Source: Solitalea lacus | GTDB lineage: Bacteria > Bacteroidota > Bacteroidia > Sphingobacteriales > Sphingobacteriaceae | Length of the DNA stretch: 64,000 nt | Reading direction: 5' to 3' | NCBI RefSeq assembly: GCF_022014595.1 | Contig: NZ_CP091740.1 | Coordinates: 3,956,200-4,020,199, forward strand | Part shown: in pieces, positions 54,421 to 63,049 of the stretch | Position numbering within the stretch: the stretch's first letter is position 1 | How the letters are laid out: every line of letters starts with the position of its first letter | The notes under the pieces: generated by a model | Seen by the model: only the letters and a program-made list of their open reading frames with translations | Databases searched by the model: none | What the model was told of the DNA's origin: nothing | Position numbers and translations under genes: made by a program

Positions 54421-54621
54421 ATGAAAAAAGTATTTGCATTATTATTAGCGGCTGGTGTATTTGCCGTTGTAGCATGTGGTGAAGGTAAAAAAGCTGAAGG
54501 TACTGCTGATTCAGTAGCTGCTGATTCTGCTCAATCTGCTACTGTTGATTCATTAGCTAATGCTGTTGACACTGCTACTGCTGTTGTTGATTCAGCTGCT
54601 GTTGATACTGTTAAGAAGTAA
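54421..54621 (+). CDS. Small Ala/Val/Asp-rich lipoprotein
   Basis: The product has 66 residues. The signal peptide ends in VVAC (Cys19), leaving a 48-residue mature part composed almost only of Ala, Asp, Ser, Thr, Val and a few Lys, with repeats such as VDSxAxAVDTATAVVDSAAVDT. It stands alone between its own promoter and terminator, which suggests strong expression. It could be an abundant envelope lipoprotein analogous in size to Lpp, but there is no sequence evidence for that role. Confidence 0.75.
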   Translation: MKKVFALLLAAGVFAVVACGEGKKAEGTADSVAADSAQSATVDSLANAVDTATAVVDSAAVDTVKK

Positions 54622-54640
54622 TTCTAACTCAAGTAATAAA

Positions 54641-54672
54641 AATCCCGAAGTCAATCGCTTCGGGATTTTTTT
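54641..54672. terminator. Bidirectional intrinsic terminator
   Basis: AATCCCGAAG-tcaatcg-CTTCGGGATT with T runs on both sides, between the lipoprotein gene and the convergent protease gene. Confidence 0.92.
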
Positions 54673-54688
54673 TTGTATCTACCATTAA

Positions 54689-56332
54689 CTATTTCAACTT
54701 TATATTTCCGGCCACTGTTGCTACCGGATTACTTACAGACTTAAGTACTATCTGATCGCGGGTGTTAAGGACACGGTAAAAACCTTCATCATTCCAAAAT
54801 CTTCGAGCAATTATGGCTTTCACCTGATTTTTGATCAATGCCTTACTTTTTTTAACGTCAGGTTCATTCACATTAATTTTTTGATCTTTAACCATCTTCA
54901 ACAGCAGCTTTAATTCATTATCACTCATTTCAAACGAATTAACAAAATCAGTTAATGAGCTGTAGGAGTTTTGGGTTAAATTATTTCTTTCAATATAATC
55001 ATAAGTATAGTCAACAATAAGCCCTTTATAGCTTATGTAGCTATACAGCGCTGAGCTCGAAGAAGTATCAATCGGTATGAATTCATCCGGCATAATCCCA
55101 CCTCCTCCATATACCGTTTTACCTGAGCGGGTAACAAACTTAGGGGCATTTAAAAAAGCAATCTTATTACTATCCGCACTATAAAGCTCCCCATGCTTTA
55201 AACGCTCGCCAACTTCATTCTTATACACATTAATACCCTCTGCATATGGTTTTTGAATACAACGACCTAATGGGGTATAATACCTGGCAACGGTTAGTCG
55301 CAAAGCTGAGCCATCAGAAAATGCAACCTGATCCTGCACCAGGCCTTTTCCGAATGAACGGCGACCTATTATTGTAGCCCTTTCGGTATCCTGCAATGCT
55401 CCTGCAACAATTTCACTTGCCGAAGCCGAGTTTTCATCAATCAGGACTATTAAATTACCTTTTTCAAACTCACCTGAACCTGTCGCAAAATATTGTTCTT
55501 TTCCTTGTTTGCGCCCTTGTGTATACACGATCAGTTGTCCGTTTGGCAAAAACTCATCAGCAATTGCAATAGCTGCTCGCAAATACCCGCCTCCATTACC
55601 TCTTAAATCAAGCACCAAACTTTTTAACCCATGCTGCTTGAGTTTATTCATAGATTTCAAGAACTCTTTGTGGGTGGTAGCCGCAAAACGTATAATCTTA
55701 ATATATCCTGTTTCCGCATTTAACATATAGGAAGTTTCAATACTGTTAAAAGGCACCTTACCTCTTACAATTTTAACATCCGTCAATGACTCCCCATGAG
55801 CAGATACTTTTTTTACTCCCAGGTTAACAACTGTTCCTGAAGGACCACGTAGCTGTTTAATCAGCTCGCTATTTTTTAGCCCGACTATACTTTTATTATT
55901 TACTGTTATGATTTTATCTCCAGCTACTAAACCGGCGTTGTATGCAGGTCCATCAGACACTACATTCACAACCAAAAGTGTATCTTTCAGCATATAAAAC
56001 TCTATGCCAATGCCATCAAAATTACCTTCAAGCGACTCAGATAAGGCACGGTATTCATCAGGCGGAACATACTGCGAGTGAGGGTCCAATTTCGACATGA
56101 TTCCGTTGATTGACTCTTCTTCCAGCTTTTCAATATCAATCGAATCCACATAGCGATCTTGTATCACCTGCAAAATGCGCCCCATCTTATCAGTTGAACG
56201 GGAAGTAAAAGGGAAATTAAAGTTTAACTCTACCGATGAGGAATCACTCATCTTAGAGCCAACTAGCATCCCAATAGCCATCATTACAGCGGCAAGTAAA
56301 GCAAAACGTAAATTATTTTTCGTCGTACCCAT
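54689..56332 (-). CDS. ctpA: S41-family C-terminal processing protease (CtpA/Prc type)
   Basis: The protein has 547 residues with an N-terminal membrane anchor (about 8-25), a short helical region (LDPHSQYVPPDEY), a PDZ domain (about 95-180), and the S41 core with GYIKIIRFAATTHKEF, LDLRGNGGGYLRAA and the catalytic Ser/Lys pair in ENSASASEIVAGA (S304) and GRRSFGKGLVQ (K329). It cleaves periplasmic proteins from the C-terminus. It stands alone as a single gene. Confidence 0.93.
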   Translation of the reverse strand: MGTTKNNLRFALLAAVMMAIGMLVGSKMSDSSSVELNFNFPFTSRSTDKMGRILQVIQDRYVDSIDIEKLEEESINGIMSKLDPHSQYVPPDEYRALSESLEGNFDGIGIEFYMLKDTLLVVNVVSDGPAYNAGLVAGDKIITVNNKSIVGLKNSELIKQLRGPSGTVVNLGVKKVSAHGESLTDVKIVRGKVPFNSIETSYMLNAETGYIKIIRFAATTHKEFLKSMNKLKQHGLKSLVLDLRGNGGGYLRAAIAIADEFLPNGQLIVYTQGRKQGKEQYFATGSGEFEKGNLIVLIDENSASASEIVAGALQDTERATIIGRRSFGKGLVQDQVAFSDGSALRLTVARYYTPLGRCIQKPYAEGINVYKNEVGERLKHGELYSADSNKIAFLNAPKFVTRSGKTVYGGGGIMPDEFIPIDTSSSSALYSYISYKGLIVDYTYDYIERNNLTQNSYSSLTDFVNSFEMSDNELKLLLKMVKDQKINVNEPDVKKSKALIKNQVKAIIARRFWNDEGFYRVLNTRDQIVLKSVSNPVATVAGNIKLK

Positions 56333-56520
56333 ATAATCTGTCTCTCTTACAAATTAACACAATTAGCGTTCCGCTGTTGTTTGTATACAAAAAGAAATAG
56401 TAATATTTCGCTTACGTTTAATTATGTATTTCTTAATTTAAGGAAAATAAGCTTCATTTTCATTATGATTTAAATGAATCAATACAGAAATTTGTTGCAG
56501 ATATAACCCTGACCCATTTT

Positions 56521-57327
56521 ATGCATAGAACTACCGAGTCGGATTCAAAATACAACCATTTAGAGCAAATGTCGGTTGCCGAATTGCTTATAAATATCAA
56601 CAACGAAGACAAGACTGTTCCTTTTGCCATTGAAAAAGCTCTACCTGCCATTGAAGCCTTAGTAGAACAAATTGTTGCTCGCATGAAAAAAGGCGGTCGG
56701 CTATTTTACATCGGTGCCGGCACCAGCGGCCGATTAGGAATTGTTGACGCATCTGAATGCCCTCCTACTTTTGGAGTACCTTTTGATTTAGTTATTGGCA
56801 TTATTGCCGGCGGAGATTCTGCAATACGCAAAGCTGTTGAATTTGCAGAGGATGATACCGAGCAAGCTTGGCTTGACCTTTCGCAGTACAAAATAAACGA
56901 CAAAGACACCTTAATCGGAATTGCAGCTTCAGGCACCACCCCATATGTTATTGGGGGCATGGAAGAGGCCAATAAAAACAACGTACTTACAGGCTGCATT
57001 GTTTGCAATGAAGGAAGCCCAATTGCCGCCTTGGCAAAATATCCGGTTGAAGTTGTGGTAGGTTCTGAATTTGTTACCGGCTCTACCCGTATGAAAGCAG
57101 GAACTGCTCAAAAATTAGTATTAAATATGATTTCCACCTCGGCAATGATCAAACTTGGCCGTATTAAAGGAAACAAAATGGTTGATATGCAGTTAAGTAA
57201 CAATAAGCTGATTGACCGTGGTATAAACATGGTAATGAATGCTACTGGTGCCAATCGTGACATAGCCGAAAAGCTTCTGAATGAATACGGCAGTGTGCGA
57301 AAGGCTGTAGAGAACTATAAAAACTGA
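56521..57327 (+). CDS. murQ: N-acetylmuramic acid 6-phosphate etherase (second copy)
   Basis: The protein has 268 residues. It has the same SIS-domain signatures as the copy at 35020 (FYIGAGTSGRLGIVDASECPPTFG, GIAASGTTPYVIGGM, GSTRMKAGTAQKLVLNM), and both spaced catalytic glutamates are kept. It is not linked to transport or hydrolase genes and shows no 18-mer operator upstream. It may serve recycling of the cell's own murein, while the other copy serves external murein. Confidence 0.94.
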   Translation: MHRTTESDSKYNHLEQMSVAELLININNEDKTVPFAIEKALPAIEALVEQIVARMKKGGRLFYIGAGTSGRLGIVDASECPPTFGVPFDLVIGIIAGGDSAIRKAVEFAEDDTEQAWLDLSQYKINDKDTLIGIAASGTTPYVIGGMEEANKNNVLTGCIVCNEGSPIAALAKYPVEVVVGSEFVTGSTRMKAGTAQKLVLNMISTSAMIKLGRIKGNKMVDMQLSNNKLIDRGINMVMNATGANRDIAEKLLNEYGSVRKAVENYKN

Positions 57328-57334
57328 GGTTGAA

Positions 57335-57904
57335 ATGCACGATATAGAACCTTACTATAATTGGCGTGATTATTACGTGGCATCTGAGGATAAATTGTCT
57401 CCGTTCTATAATCGTGAGTACAGCGAGTTCTACTACGACAAAACTGTTTACAACTACTACATTCACCCGCAATGGGATTTCTTCGGCTCCAACACACTTT
57501 ATATAAAAATTCTGTTTGTTGATTATGCAATAGGCTGTTGCATTATTGAGTTAATTGGAGAATGGAATGACTGCATAAATAACGACATAATGCTTCTTAA
57601 GCGCGAAGTTATTGAAAATATCATGATTGAAGGAGTTGATAAATTTATATTGATTGGAGAAAACGTCCTAAACTTTCACGGATCCGATGATTCGTATTAT
57701 GAAGAATGGTTTCAGGAAATTGACGAAGGATGGATTGCAATGATCAATTTCAGAGAACATGTTACCAGTGAAATGCGTAACACTAACATTGACTATTATG
57801 TTAATATTGGAGGCGAACTGGATGACCTGGGATGGCGAACGCAAAAACCACAACAGCTTTACCAGAAGGTTGAAGATCTTATAACGAAACGCTTATCGTT
57901 TTAA
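57335..57904 (+). CDS. Conserved hypothetical protein downstream of murQ
   Basis: The protein has 189 residues with no signal peptide, rich in Tyr, Trp, Asp and Glu (MHDIEPYYNWRDYYVASEDK start; LDDLGWRTQKPQQLYQK end). I do not recognise the family. The start is 7 nt after the murQ stop, so the two genes form a transcription unit closed by a terminator. The acidic, aromatic composition suggests a soluble cytoplasmic protein. A function in MurNAc recycling is only suggested by location. Confidence 0.8.
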   Translation: MHDIEPYYNWRDYYVASEDKLSPFYNREYSEFYYDKTVYNYYIHPQWDFFGSNTLYIKILFVDYAIGCCIIELIGEWNDCINNDIMLLKREVIENIMIEGVDKFILIGENVLNFHGSDDSYYEEWFQEIDEGWIAMINFREHVTSEMRNTNIDYYVNIGGELDDLGWRTQKPQQLYQKVEDLITKRLSF

Positions 57905-57943
57905 AAAAAAGCAGGATGAAAAGAATTTCAATCCTGCTTTTTT
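57904..57943. terminator. Bidirectional intrinsic terminator
   Basis: AAAAGCAGGAT pairs with ATCCTGCTTTT, with A and T tails, between the hypothetical gene and the convergent phoU. Confidence 0.92.
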
Positions 57944-57962
57944 AATACTTTAAATTCCAACC

Positions 57963-58658
57963 CTATTCCTCTTCCTTACTAAAGTTTTCCATAAAACTGG
58001 ACTTTTTACCATGTTTTAACACTTTGGCTTCAAGGAAGAAAATAATTTCTTCGGCAATATTGGTAATATGATCACCCACTCTTTCAAGCTTACGAATGAT
58101 GGTCAGCAAATAGAGAGCCTGCATCATGTTATCAATATTACCTCTGATATATGCTGCAATAATATCGGTTGCAGATTTATTAATTTCATCAAGTATACTA
58201 TCCATACTAAACACTGTACGGGCTAGCTTTGCATTACGCTCCGCGTATGCACGATTGGACGCATTTAGCATTAATTTAACCGTTTCAGCCATTTCATGAA
58301 AACGACACTCTTCCAATAAATGCATATCAAAACCACGTTCGGCCTCCAAAACATAATGTGCTATGCCTTCAGCATTGTCTCCAATACGTTCCAGATTATA
58401 ATTGATTTTTAAAGTGGCGAAAACAAAGCGCATATCATTGGCAAAAGGATTTAAGAGCGTGAAAATGTTTTCACAATCCTTGTCAATTTTCAACTCATAA
58501 GCATTTACTCTTTTTTCATTGAAAATAACTTCTCTCGCCAAACCTTTATCCTCGTCTAACAATGAAGCGATACATTTTTCCACTTGGCCCTCAACCAAAC
58601 TGGCCATATCGTTCATTTGATAGAAAAGTTTTTGTAATTCTTCTTCTAAGTGTGTCAT
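57963..58658 (-). CDS. phoU: PhoU phosphate-signalling regulator
   Basis: The protein has 231 residues with two PhoU helical repeats (EKRVNAYELKIDKDCENIFTL and LERIGDNAEGIAHYVLE; IDEINKSAT-like second half and LERVGDHITNIAEEIIF), each with the E/DxxxD metal-binding type motif. It damps Pst transport and two-component phosphate signalling. It is the last gene of the pst operon, 93 bp after pstB. Confidence 0.94.
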   Translation of the reverse strand: MTHLEEELQKLFYQMNDMASLVEGQVEKCIASLLDEDKGLAREVIFNEKRVNAYELKIDKDCENIFTLLNPFANDMRFVFATLKINYNLERIGDNAEGIAHYVLEAERGFDMHLLEECRFHEMAETVKLMLNASNRAYAERNAKLARTVFSMDSILDEINKSATDIIAAYIRGNIDNMMQALYLLTIIRKLERVGDHITNIAEEIIFFLEAKVLKHGKKSSFMENFSKEEE

Positions 58659-58751
58659 AGCAAATGCGATTAAAAACGCAAAGTAAGTTTTTTAGATTGT
58701 TAGCAGAAGTTAATTTATAAACTTCCAACAGTGAAAAAGCAATTTTAAAAA

Positions 58752-59504
58752 TCAACCAAATCTTCCAGTAACGTAATTTTGCGTAGCCTCTTTTGCTGGG
58801 TTAGTAAATATTACTGATGTATCATCGTACTCAATTAACTCACCTAAATAAAAGAAGGCCGTTTTATCACTGATACGAGCAGCCTGTTGCATGTTGTGTG
58901 TTACAATAACAATACTGTACCTGCTCTTAAGATCATGGATCAACTCTTCAATTTTAGCTGTTGAAATCGGGTCAAGCGCAGAAGCGGGCTCGTCCATCAA
59001 AATCACGGAAGGTTCTACCGCTAAGGTTCTGGCAATGCACAAACGTTGCTGCTGACCACCCGACAATGCCAATGCCGATTTTTTCAAATCATCTTTAACC
59101 TCATCCCAAAGTGCAGCCTGACGCAAAGAACGCTCAACAGTTTCATCAATGAACTTCTTATGATTGATTCCATTAATTCTCAACCCATAAGCCACATTTT
59201 CATATATTGATTTTGGAAATGGATTAGGCTTTTGAAACACCATTCCAATTTTCTTCCGATGGTCAACAACGTTGATTTTACTTTTGTAAATATCTCTACC
59301 GTCAATAAAAATCTCCCCATCAATACGGCAATTTTCGATCAAATCGTTCATGCGATTAAAGCAACGTAAGAAAGTAGATTTACCACATCCCGACGGGCCG
59401 ATGAATGCTGTAACAGTATTAGCCTTAATACCCATGCTGATACCTTTTAAAGCATGCTTTTCACCATAAAACAACTGAACGTCTTTAGCTTCTAATTTAT
59501 ACAT
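58752..59504 (-). CDS. pstB: Phosphate ABC transporter ATP-binding protein PstB
   Basis: The protein has 250 residues with Walker A (GPSGCGKST), Q-loop, signature [16 protein letters not shown], Walker B ([12 protein letters not shown]) and the H-loop in [13 protein letters not shown]. The PstB-specific sequence [15 protein letters not shown] is present. Confidence 0.97.
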   Translation of the reverse strand: MYKLEAKDVQLFYGEKHALKGISMGIKANTVTAFIGPSGCGKSTFLRCFNRMNDLIENCRIDGEIFIDGRDIYKSKINVVDHRKKIGMVFQKPNPFPKSIYENVAYGLRINGINHKKFIDETVERSLRQAALWDEVKDDLKKSALALSGGQQQRLCIARTLAVEPSVILMDEPASALDPISTAKIEELIHDLKSRYSIVIVTHNMQQAARISDKTAFFYLGELIEYDDTSVIFTNPAKEATQNYVTGRFG

Positions 59505-59515
59505 ATCTTTTCGGA

Positions 59516-59579
59516 TGCGAGATATGAGATGTATGCTGTGAGAACCTCATTTTTCTCACTGGTCGCATTTCATATCGCA
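59516..59579. repeat. Long imperfect palindrome between pstA and pstB
   Basis: TGCGAGATATGAGATG pairs imperfectly with CATTTCATATCGCA, and an inner GTGAGAA pairs with TTCTCAC. The TGCGA-GATATGA words recall short dispersed intergenic palindromes. On the transcript it would form a stable stem between the two cistrons. Confidence 0.65.
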
Positions 59580-59593
59580 ATTCTCAAAACTAA

Positions 59594-60451
59594 TTAATAC
59601 TTCACTCTTTTGTTATGACGGTTTCGCAAAAATACTGCTATACCATTCAACACAAATACAAATAACAATAATATAATGATAGCGGCGGCAGCGTTTACCA
59701 CAAATCCTTGCTGAGGACGGCTAGTCCAGTTGAAAATTTGAATTGGCAAAACCGTAAACTGATCCATTGGCGTTTTAGGGGCAAATGGCACATATACCAA
59801 AGCTCCCACTACAATTAAGGGTGCAGTTTCACCCACTGCCCGAGAAACGGCTAAAATCATACCCGTTAAAATACTCCCGAAACTGGCAGGCAATACAATG
59901 CGGCTAATAGTCTGCCAACGTGTAGCCCCAAGTCCTATAGACGCTTCACGTAATGAACTAGGCACTGCTTTTACAGCCTCTCGCGTAGCCACAATAATTA
60001 CCGGCAACACCAATAAAGACAAGGTTAAGCTGGCAGCCAAAACACTATTACCCAGCTTCATCAATCTGCCGAATAATTCAAGACCTAAAATACCGTAAAT
60101 GATGGAAGGAACACCCGCCAGGTTGGCGATGTTCACCTCAATAAATTGGGCAAATCGGTTTTTCTTACCATATTCTTCCAGGTAAACGCCCGCACCAATA
60201 CCAATTGGGAAAGAAATCATCAAGGTTAAAGTAACCACCCAGATCATACCCATTAAAGCAGTATAAATACCTGCCTTTCCTGGGCGACGCGAAGGAAGGC
60301 TGGTAATAAAATCCCAATTGATACGGGTTACCCCTACCGAAATAATATTATAAAGCAATAAGCCCAATACAATTAAGCCTACTGAAGTACAGACAAGTGC
60401 AAAGATTTTAAAAGCGTTGTCTTTCAGCTCGTTTTTACGTGCATTATTCAT
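59594..60451 (-). CDS. pstA: Phosphate ABC transporter permease PstA
   Basis: The protein has 285 residues and six membrane helices. The permease EAA-like motif reads [46 protein letters not shown]. It overlaps pstC by 8 bp. Confidence 0.96.
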   Translation of the reverse strand: MNNARKNELKDNAFKIFALVCTSVGLIVLGLLLYNIISVGVTRINWDFITSLPSRRPGKAGIYTALMGMIWVVTLTLMISFPIGIGAGVYLEEYGKKNRFAQFIEVNIANLAGVPSIIYGILGLELFGRLMKLGNSVLAASLTLSLLVLPVIIVATREAVKAVPSSLREASIGLGATRWQTISRIVLPASFGSILTGMILAVSRAVGETAPLIVVGALVYVPFAPKTPMDQFTVLPIQIFNWTSRPQQGFVVNAAAAIIILLLFVFVLNGIAVFLRNRHNKRVKY

Positions 60452-61322
60452 ACTTCTGCTGAAATTTACGTTTCATCCAAAACGAAACATTGTTAAGGAT
60501 AAAGGTTAAACCAAATAATGTAATTCCGGCCGCAAAAATTGAACGGAACTCAATTGAGTTTTGCGGCACATCACCCATACTTACCTGAACAATGTAAGTT
60601 GTAATGGTTTCTACTGAATTTAAAGGATTTAAAGTTAACCGAGGTTCTTGTCCTGCGGCAACGGCCACAATCATTGTTTCGCCGATGGCCCTTGAAATAG
60701 CCAAAATAACAGAAACGATAACACCCGACGAAGCAGCAGGTAACATAACCTTGAATGCCGTTTGAAGGCGGGTGGATCCCATTCCATAAGCTGCTTCGCG
60801 CAGTGAATTAGGAACCGCACTCAATGCATCTTCACTTAATGATGATACATAAGGAATAATCATAATGCCCATAACTAAACCTGCCGACAAAGCGTTAAAG
60901 CCTCCTAGCGTCGGAATTAAGCTTTGCAAAATTGGAGTAACAAAAGTTAAGGCAAAGAACCCGTAAACAACCGTTGGTATAGCAGCCAACACTTCGAGCG
61001 TAGGTTTGATAATTGCTTTAAAGCGTTTATCAGCATATTCATTTAAATAAATAGCGATAGTTAAGCCAAGTGGTAAGGCAACTAAAATAGCAATAAAGGT
61101 TGTTAACAGAGTACCCGAAACCAAGGGTAATATTCCAAACTTTTTATTGGCAAAAAGTGGAGTCCATTCTGTACCGGTAAAAAACTCAATAATTGAAACG
61201 TCTTTGAAAAATTGGACCGTTTCAATTGTAAGGATAATAATGATTCCTAATGTGGTTAAGATAGTGACGGAACTGCAAAACAACAGTATTCCTTCAATTA
61301 TCTTCTCTTTAACCTTTTGCAT
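60444..61322 (-). CDS. pstC: Phosphate ABC transporter permease PstC
   Basis: The protein has 292 residues with the permease motif [45 protein letters not shown] and the [24 protein letters not shown]-terminal segment. Six helices are visible. It pairs with PstA in the inner membrane. Confidence 0.96.
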   Translation of the reverse strand: MQKVKEKIIEGILLFCSSVTILTTLGIIIILTIETVQFFKDVSIIEFFTGTEWTPLFANKKFGILPLVSGTLLTTFIAILVALPLGLTIAIYLNEYADKRFKAIIKPTLEVLAAIPTVVYGFFALTFVTPILQSLIPTLGGFNALSAGLVMGIMIIPYVSSLSEDALSAVPNSLREAAYGMGSTRLQTAFKVMLPAASSGVIVSVILAISRAIGETMIVAVAAGQEPRLTLNPLNSVETITTYIVQVSMGDVPQNSIEFRSIFAAGITLFGLTFILNNVSFWMKRKFQQKYE

Positions 61323-61353
61323 TTAATAGATTATGTTTGAACCAATTACTCAT

Positions 61354-61396
61354 GTAAGCCCCGACACCTGTATAATGAGCAGATTCCGGGGCTTAC
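61354..61396 (-). terminator. Intercistronic hairpin between pstS and pstC
   Basis: GTAAGCCCCG pairs perfectly with CGGGGCTTAC. No T run follows in the transcribed direction, so this is more likely an RNA stabiliser or weak attenuator that keeps pstS mRNA more abundant than the rest of the operon. Confidence 0.6.
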
Positions 61397-61421
61397 AATT
61401 AAATATGTTTAAAAAACTGAA

Positions 61422-62438
61422 TTACTTTCCTTCTTCAATTTTAAGAAGGTCAGCCATTTTTGTTCCAACAGTAGATTTTCCGTTAACGAATACTGTGCCT
61501 GTAATTTTTTTGTTTAGACGATCCTGAATCAGTTTGTATTCTTCTGCACTTAAAGGAACGTAACCAATTTCTTTTGCCAAACGACCGGCGTTCTCTACGT
61601 AAAACTTAGCAAAATCTACTACTTCTTTACGCTCACATGATTTGCTGTTGATATAGATGAAAATAGGACGAGACAAAGGCTGGTAAGTTCCATTTCCAAC
61701 AGTTTCCTGACTAGGAGAAACAGGTCCGTTTCCACCATCAATTGGAATTAATTTTAATTTATCCTGATTTTGCTCATAATAAGCTAAACCGAAATAAGCT
61801 AAACCGCCTTTATCTTGAGATACTCCTTGTACTAACACGTTATCATCTTCACTAGCAGTATAATCACCACGAGAAGCACCTTTTTTACCACAAATAGCTT
61901 CGGTGAAGTAATCGTAAGTACCCGAGGCAGTACCTGCTCCGTATAATTTGATTGGCTCTTTAGGGAAAGTCGGACGAATCTGATCCCAAGTTTTAATTGT
62001 TCCCTGAGCTGCAGGTTCCCAAAGCTTTTTAAGCTCAGCAACCGTTAGATGATCAATAAAAGTGTTTTGTTTACTAACTACTACCGCTAAACCGTCAAAC
62101 GCAATCGGAATTTCGATAAAGTTAATTCCGGCTTTAGTACAAGCTTCAATTTCTTCTGCAGTAATTGGACGAGATGCATCACTGATGTCAATCTCATTTC
62201 TTGAGAATTTCTTAAATCCTCCACCTGTTCCCGATTCTCCCACAGTAACATTCACTTCTGATTGCACTCCTCTAAATTCTTCTGCAACTGCTTCTGAAAT
62301 TGGGTAAACAGTACTTGATCCGTCAATTTTAACACTTCCGGTTTGACTGCCAGAATTACTATTTGTGTTCGCTTTTTGTCCGCCGCCACATGATGTTAAA
62401 AATGCCGCGGTTGTTAGTAAAAAAAATATCCTTTTCAT
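61422..62438 (-). CDS. pstS: Phosphate-binding lipoprotein PstS
   Basis: The ATG at 62438 is chosen because it starts a clean lipoprotein signal (MKRIFFLLTTAAFLTSCGGG); an upstream in-frame ATG at 62468 adds ten residues. The product has 338 residues with the phosphate-binding patterns KIDGSSTVYPISEAVAEEF, GTGGGFKKFSRNEIDISDASRP, and ASGTYDYFTEAI. It captures phosphate in the periplasm for PstCAB. Confidence 0.95.
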   Translation of the reverse strand: MKRIFFLLTTAAFLTSCGGGQKANTNSNSGSQTGSVKIDGSSTVYPISEAVAEEFRGVQSEVNVTVGESGTGGGFKKFSRNEIDISDASRPITAEEIEACTKAGINFIEIPIAFDGLAVVVSKQNTFIDHLTVAELKKLWEPAAQGTIKTWDQIRPTFPKEPIKLYGAGTASGTYDYFTEAICGKKGASRGDYTASEDDNVLVQGVSQDKGGLAYFGLAYYEQNQDKLKLIPIDGGNGPVSPSQETVGNGTYQPLSRPIFIYINSKSCERKEVVDFAKFYVENAGRLAKEIGYVPLSAEEYKLIQDRLNKKITGTVFVNGKSTVGTKMADLLKIEEGK

Positions 62439-62506
62439 TTTTCCTTGGATGGCTAAGTTTTCGAACACAAAAGAGAAAGAAAAAGATTACTTAAATATTA
62501 ATCCAA

Positions 62507-62540
62507 TGTTAAGTAAATGTTAAATAACATTTGATTAACA
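62507..62540 (-). promoter_or_regulatory. Candidate Pho box: TTAACA repeats with 11-bp period
   Basis: On the minus strand TTAACA-N5-TTAACA (62523-62507) lies about 70 bp before pstS. The plus strand carries ATAACA-N5-TTAACA directly next to it (62524-62540), giving a dyad of two tandem pairs. The 11-bp period and TTAACA word resemble PhoP/PhoB operators of other phyla. Confidence 0.5.
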
Positions 62541-62769
62541 ATTTATTCACTTTAACGCTGAATTACAAGCATTTATTAAATAAAAATTTAATAAAATATA
62601 TTAACCGAATATTAATTTTCATTCACCATCATCAAACAGCCTAGTCATTTCATCAAATTAATTAACATTAACTTCCGCCATTTAACACCTAATGTTAACA
62701 CAAATACCTCAAATTTAAACCTGTGATAAATTAAATAGCAAGGATTGCTACACTTTTTTAACAAAATCG

Positions 62770-62801
62770 TTTGGTTTTCACCAGTTAATTAATGACTTTT
62801 G
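62770..62801 (+). promoter_or_regulatory. Putative metH promoter
   Basis: TTTG (62770-62773), a 20-bp spacer and GACTTTTG (62794-62801, one mismatch to TAnnTTTG) place the transcription start at about the first base of the riboswitch. Confidence 0.45.
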
Positions 62802-62805
62802 TATC

Positions 62806-62905
62806 GCTTATAAAGAAAGACGGAGGGAATAGACCCAATGAAGTCTTGGCAACCTGTGCTTACAAGGTGCCAAATTCTATCCCAACTATATGGGAGCAGA
62901 TGAGC
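62806..62905 (+). ncRNA. SAM-I (S-box) riboswitch
   Basis: The conserved S-box core is seen in order: ACGGAGGGA, GACCCAATGAAG, TTGGCAACC, AAGGTGCCAAATTC and GAGCAGATGAGC. P1 pairs GCTTAT (62806-62811) with ATGAGC (62900-62905). A second complement, ATAAGC (62936-62941), could compete for the same strand. There is no strong T-run hairpin before metH, so control may be translational or through this alternative pairing. It senses S-adenosylmethionine. Confidence 0.92.
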
Positions 62906-63049
62906 ATAGTGGATTTCTCCACTTGATGAACTCTAATAAGCAAGATTTTTTAAACTAACACTGAGTTATCACGTGTTGGCCTTTAGGCAACAAAAGTAAT
63001 TGTTCAAACATACTTTATTTTGGATTTAACCAAGAATGGATTGAAATTG

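Larger units (their letters stand above)
62439..62805. other. Divergent pst / metH regulatory region
   Basis: This AT-rich gap contains the Pho-box-like repeats described separately, further AATGTTAA words around 62660-62700, and the metH promoter at its right end. No gene is seen. Confidence 0.6.
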
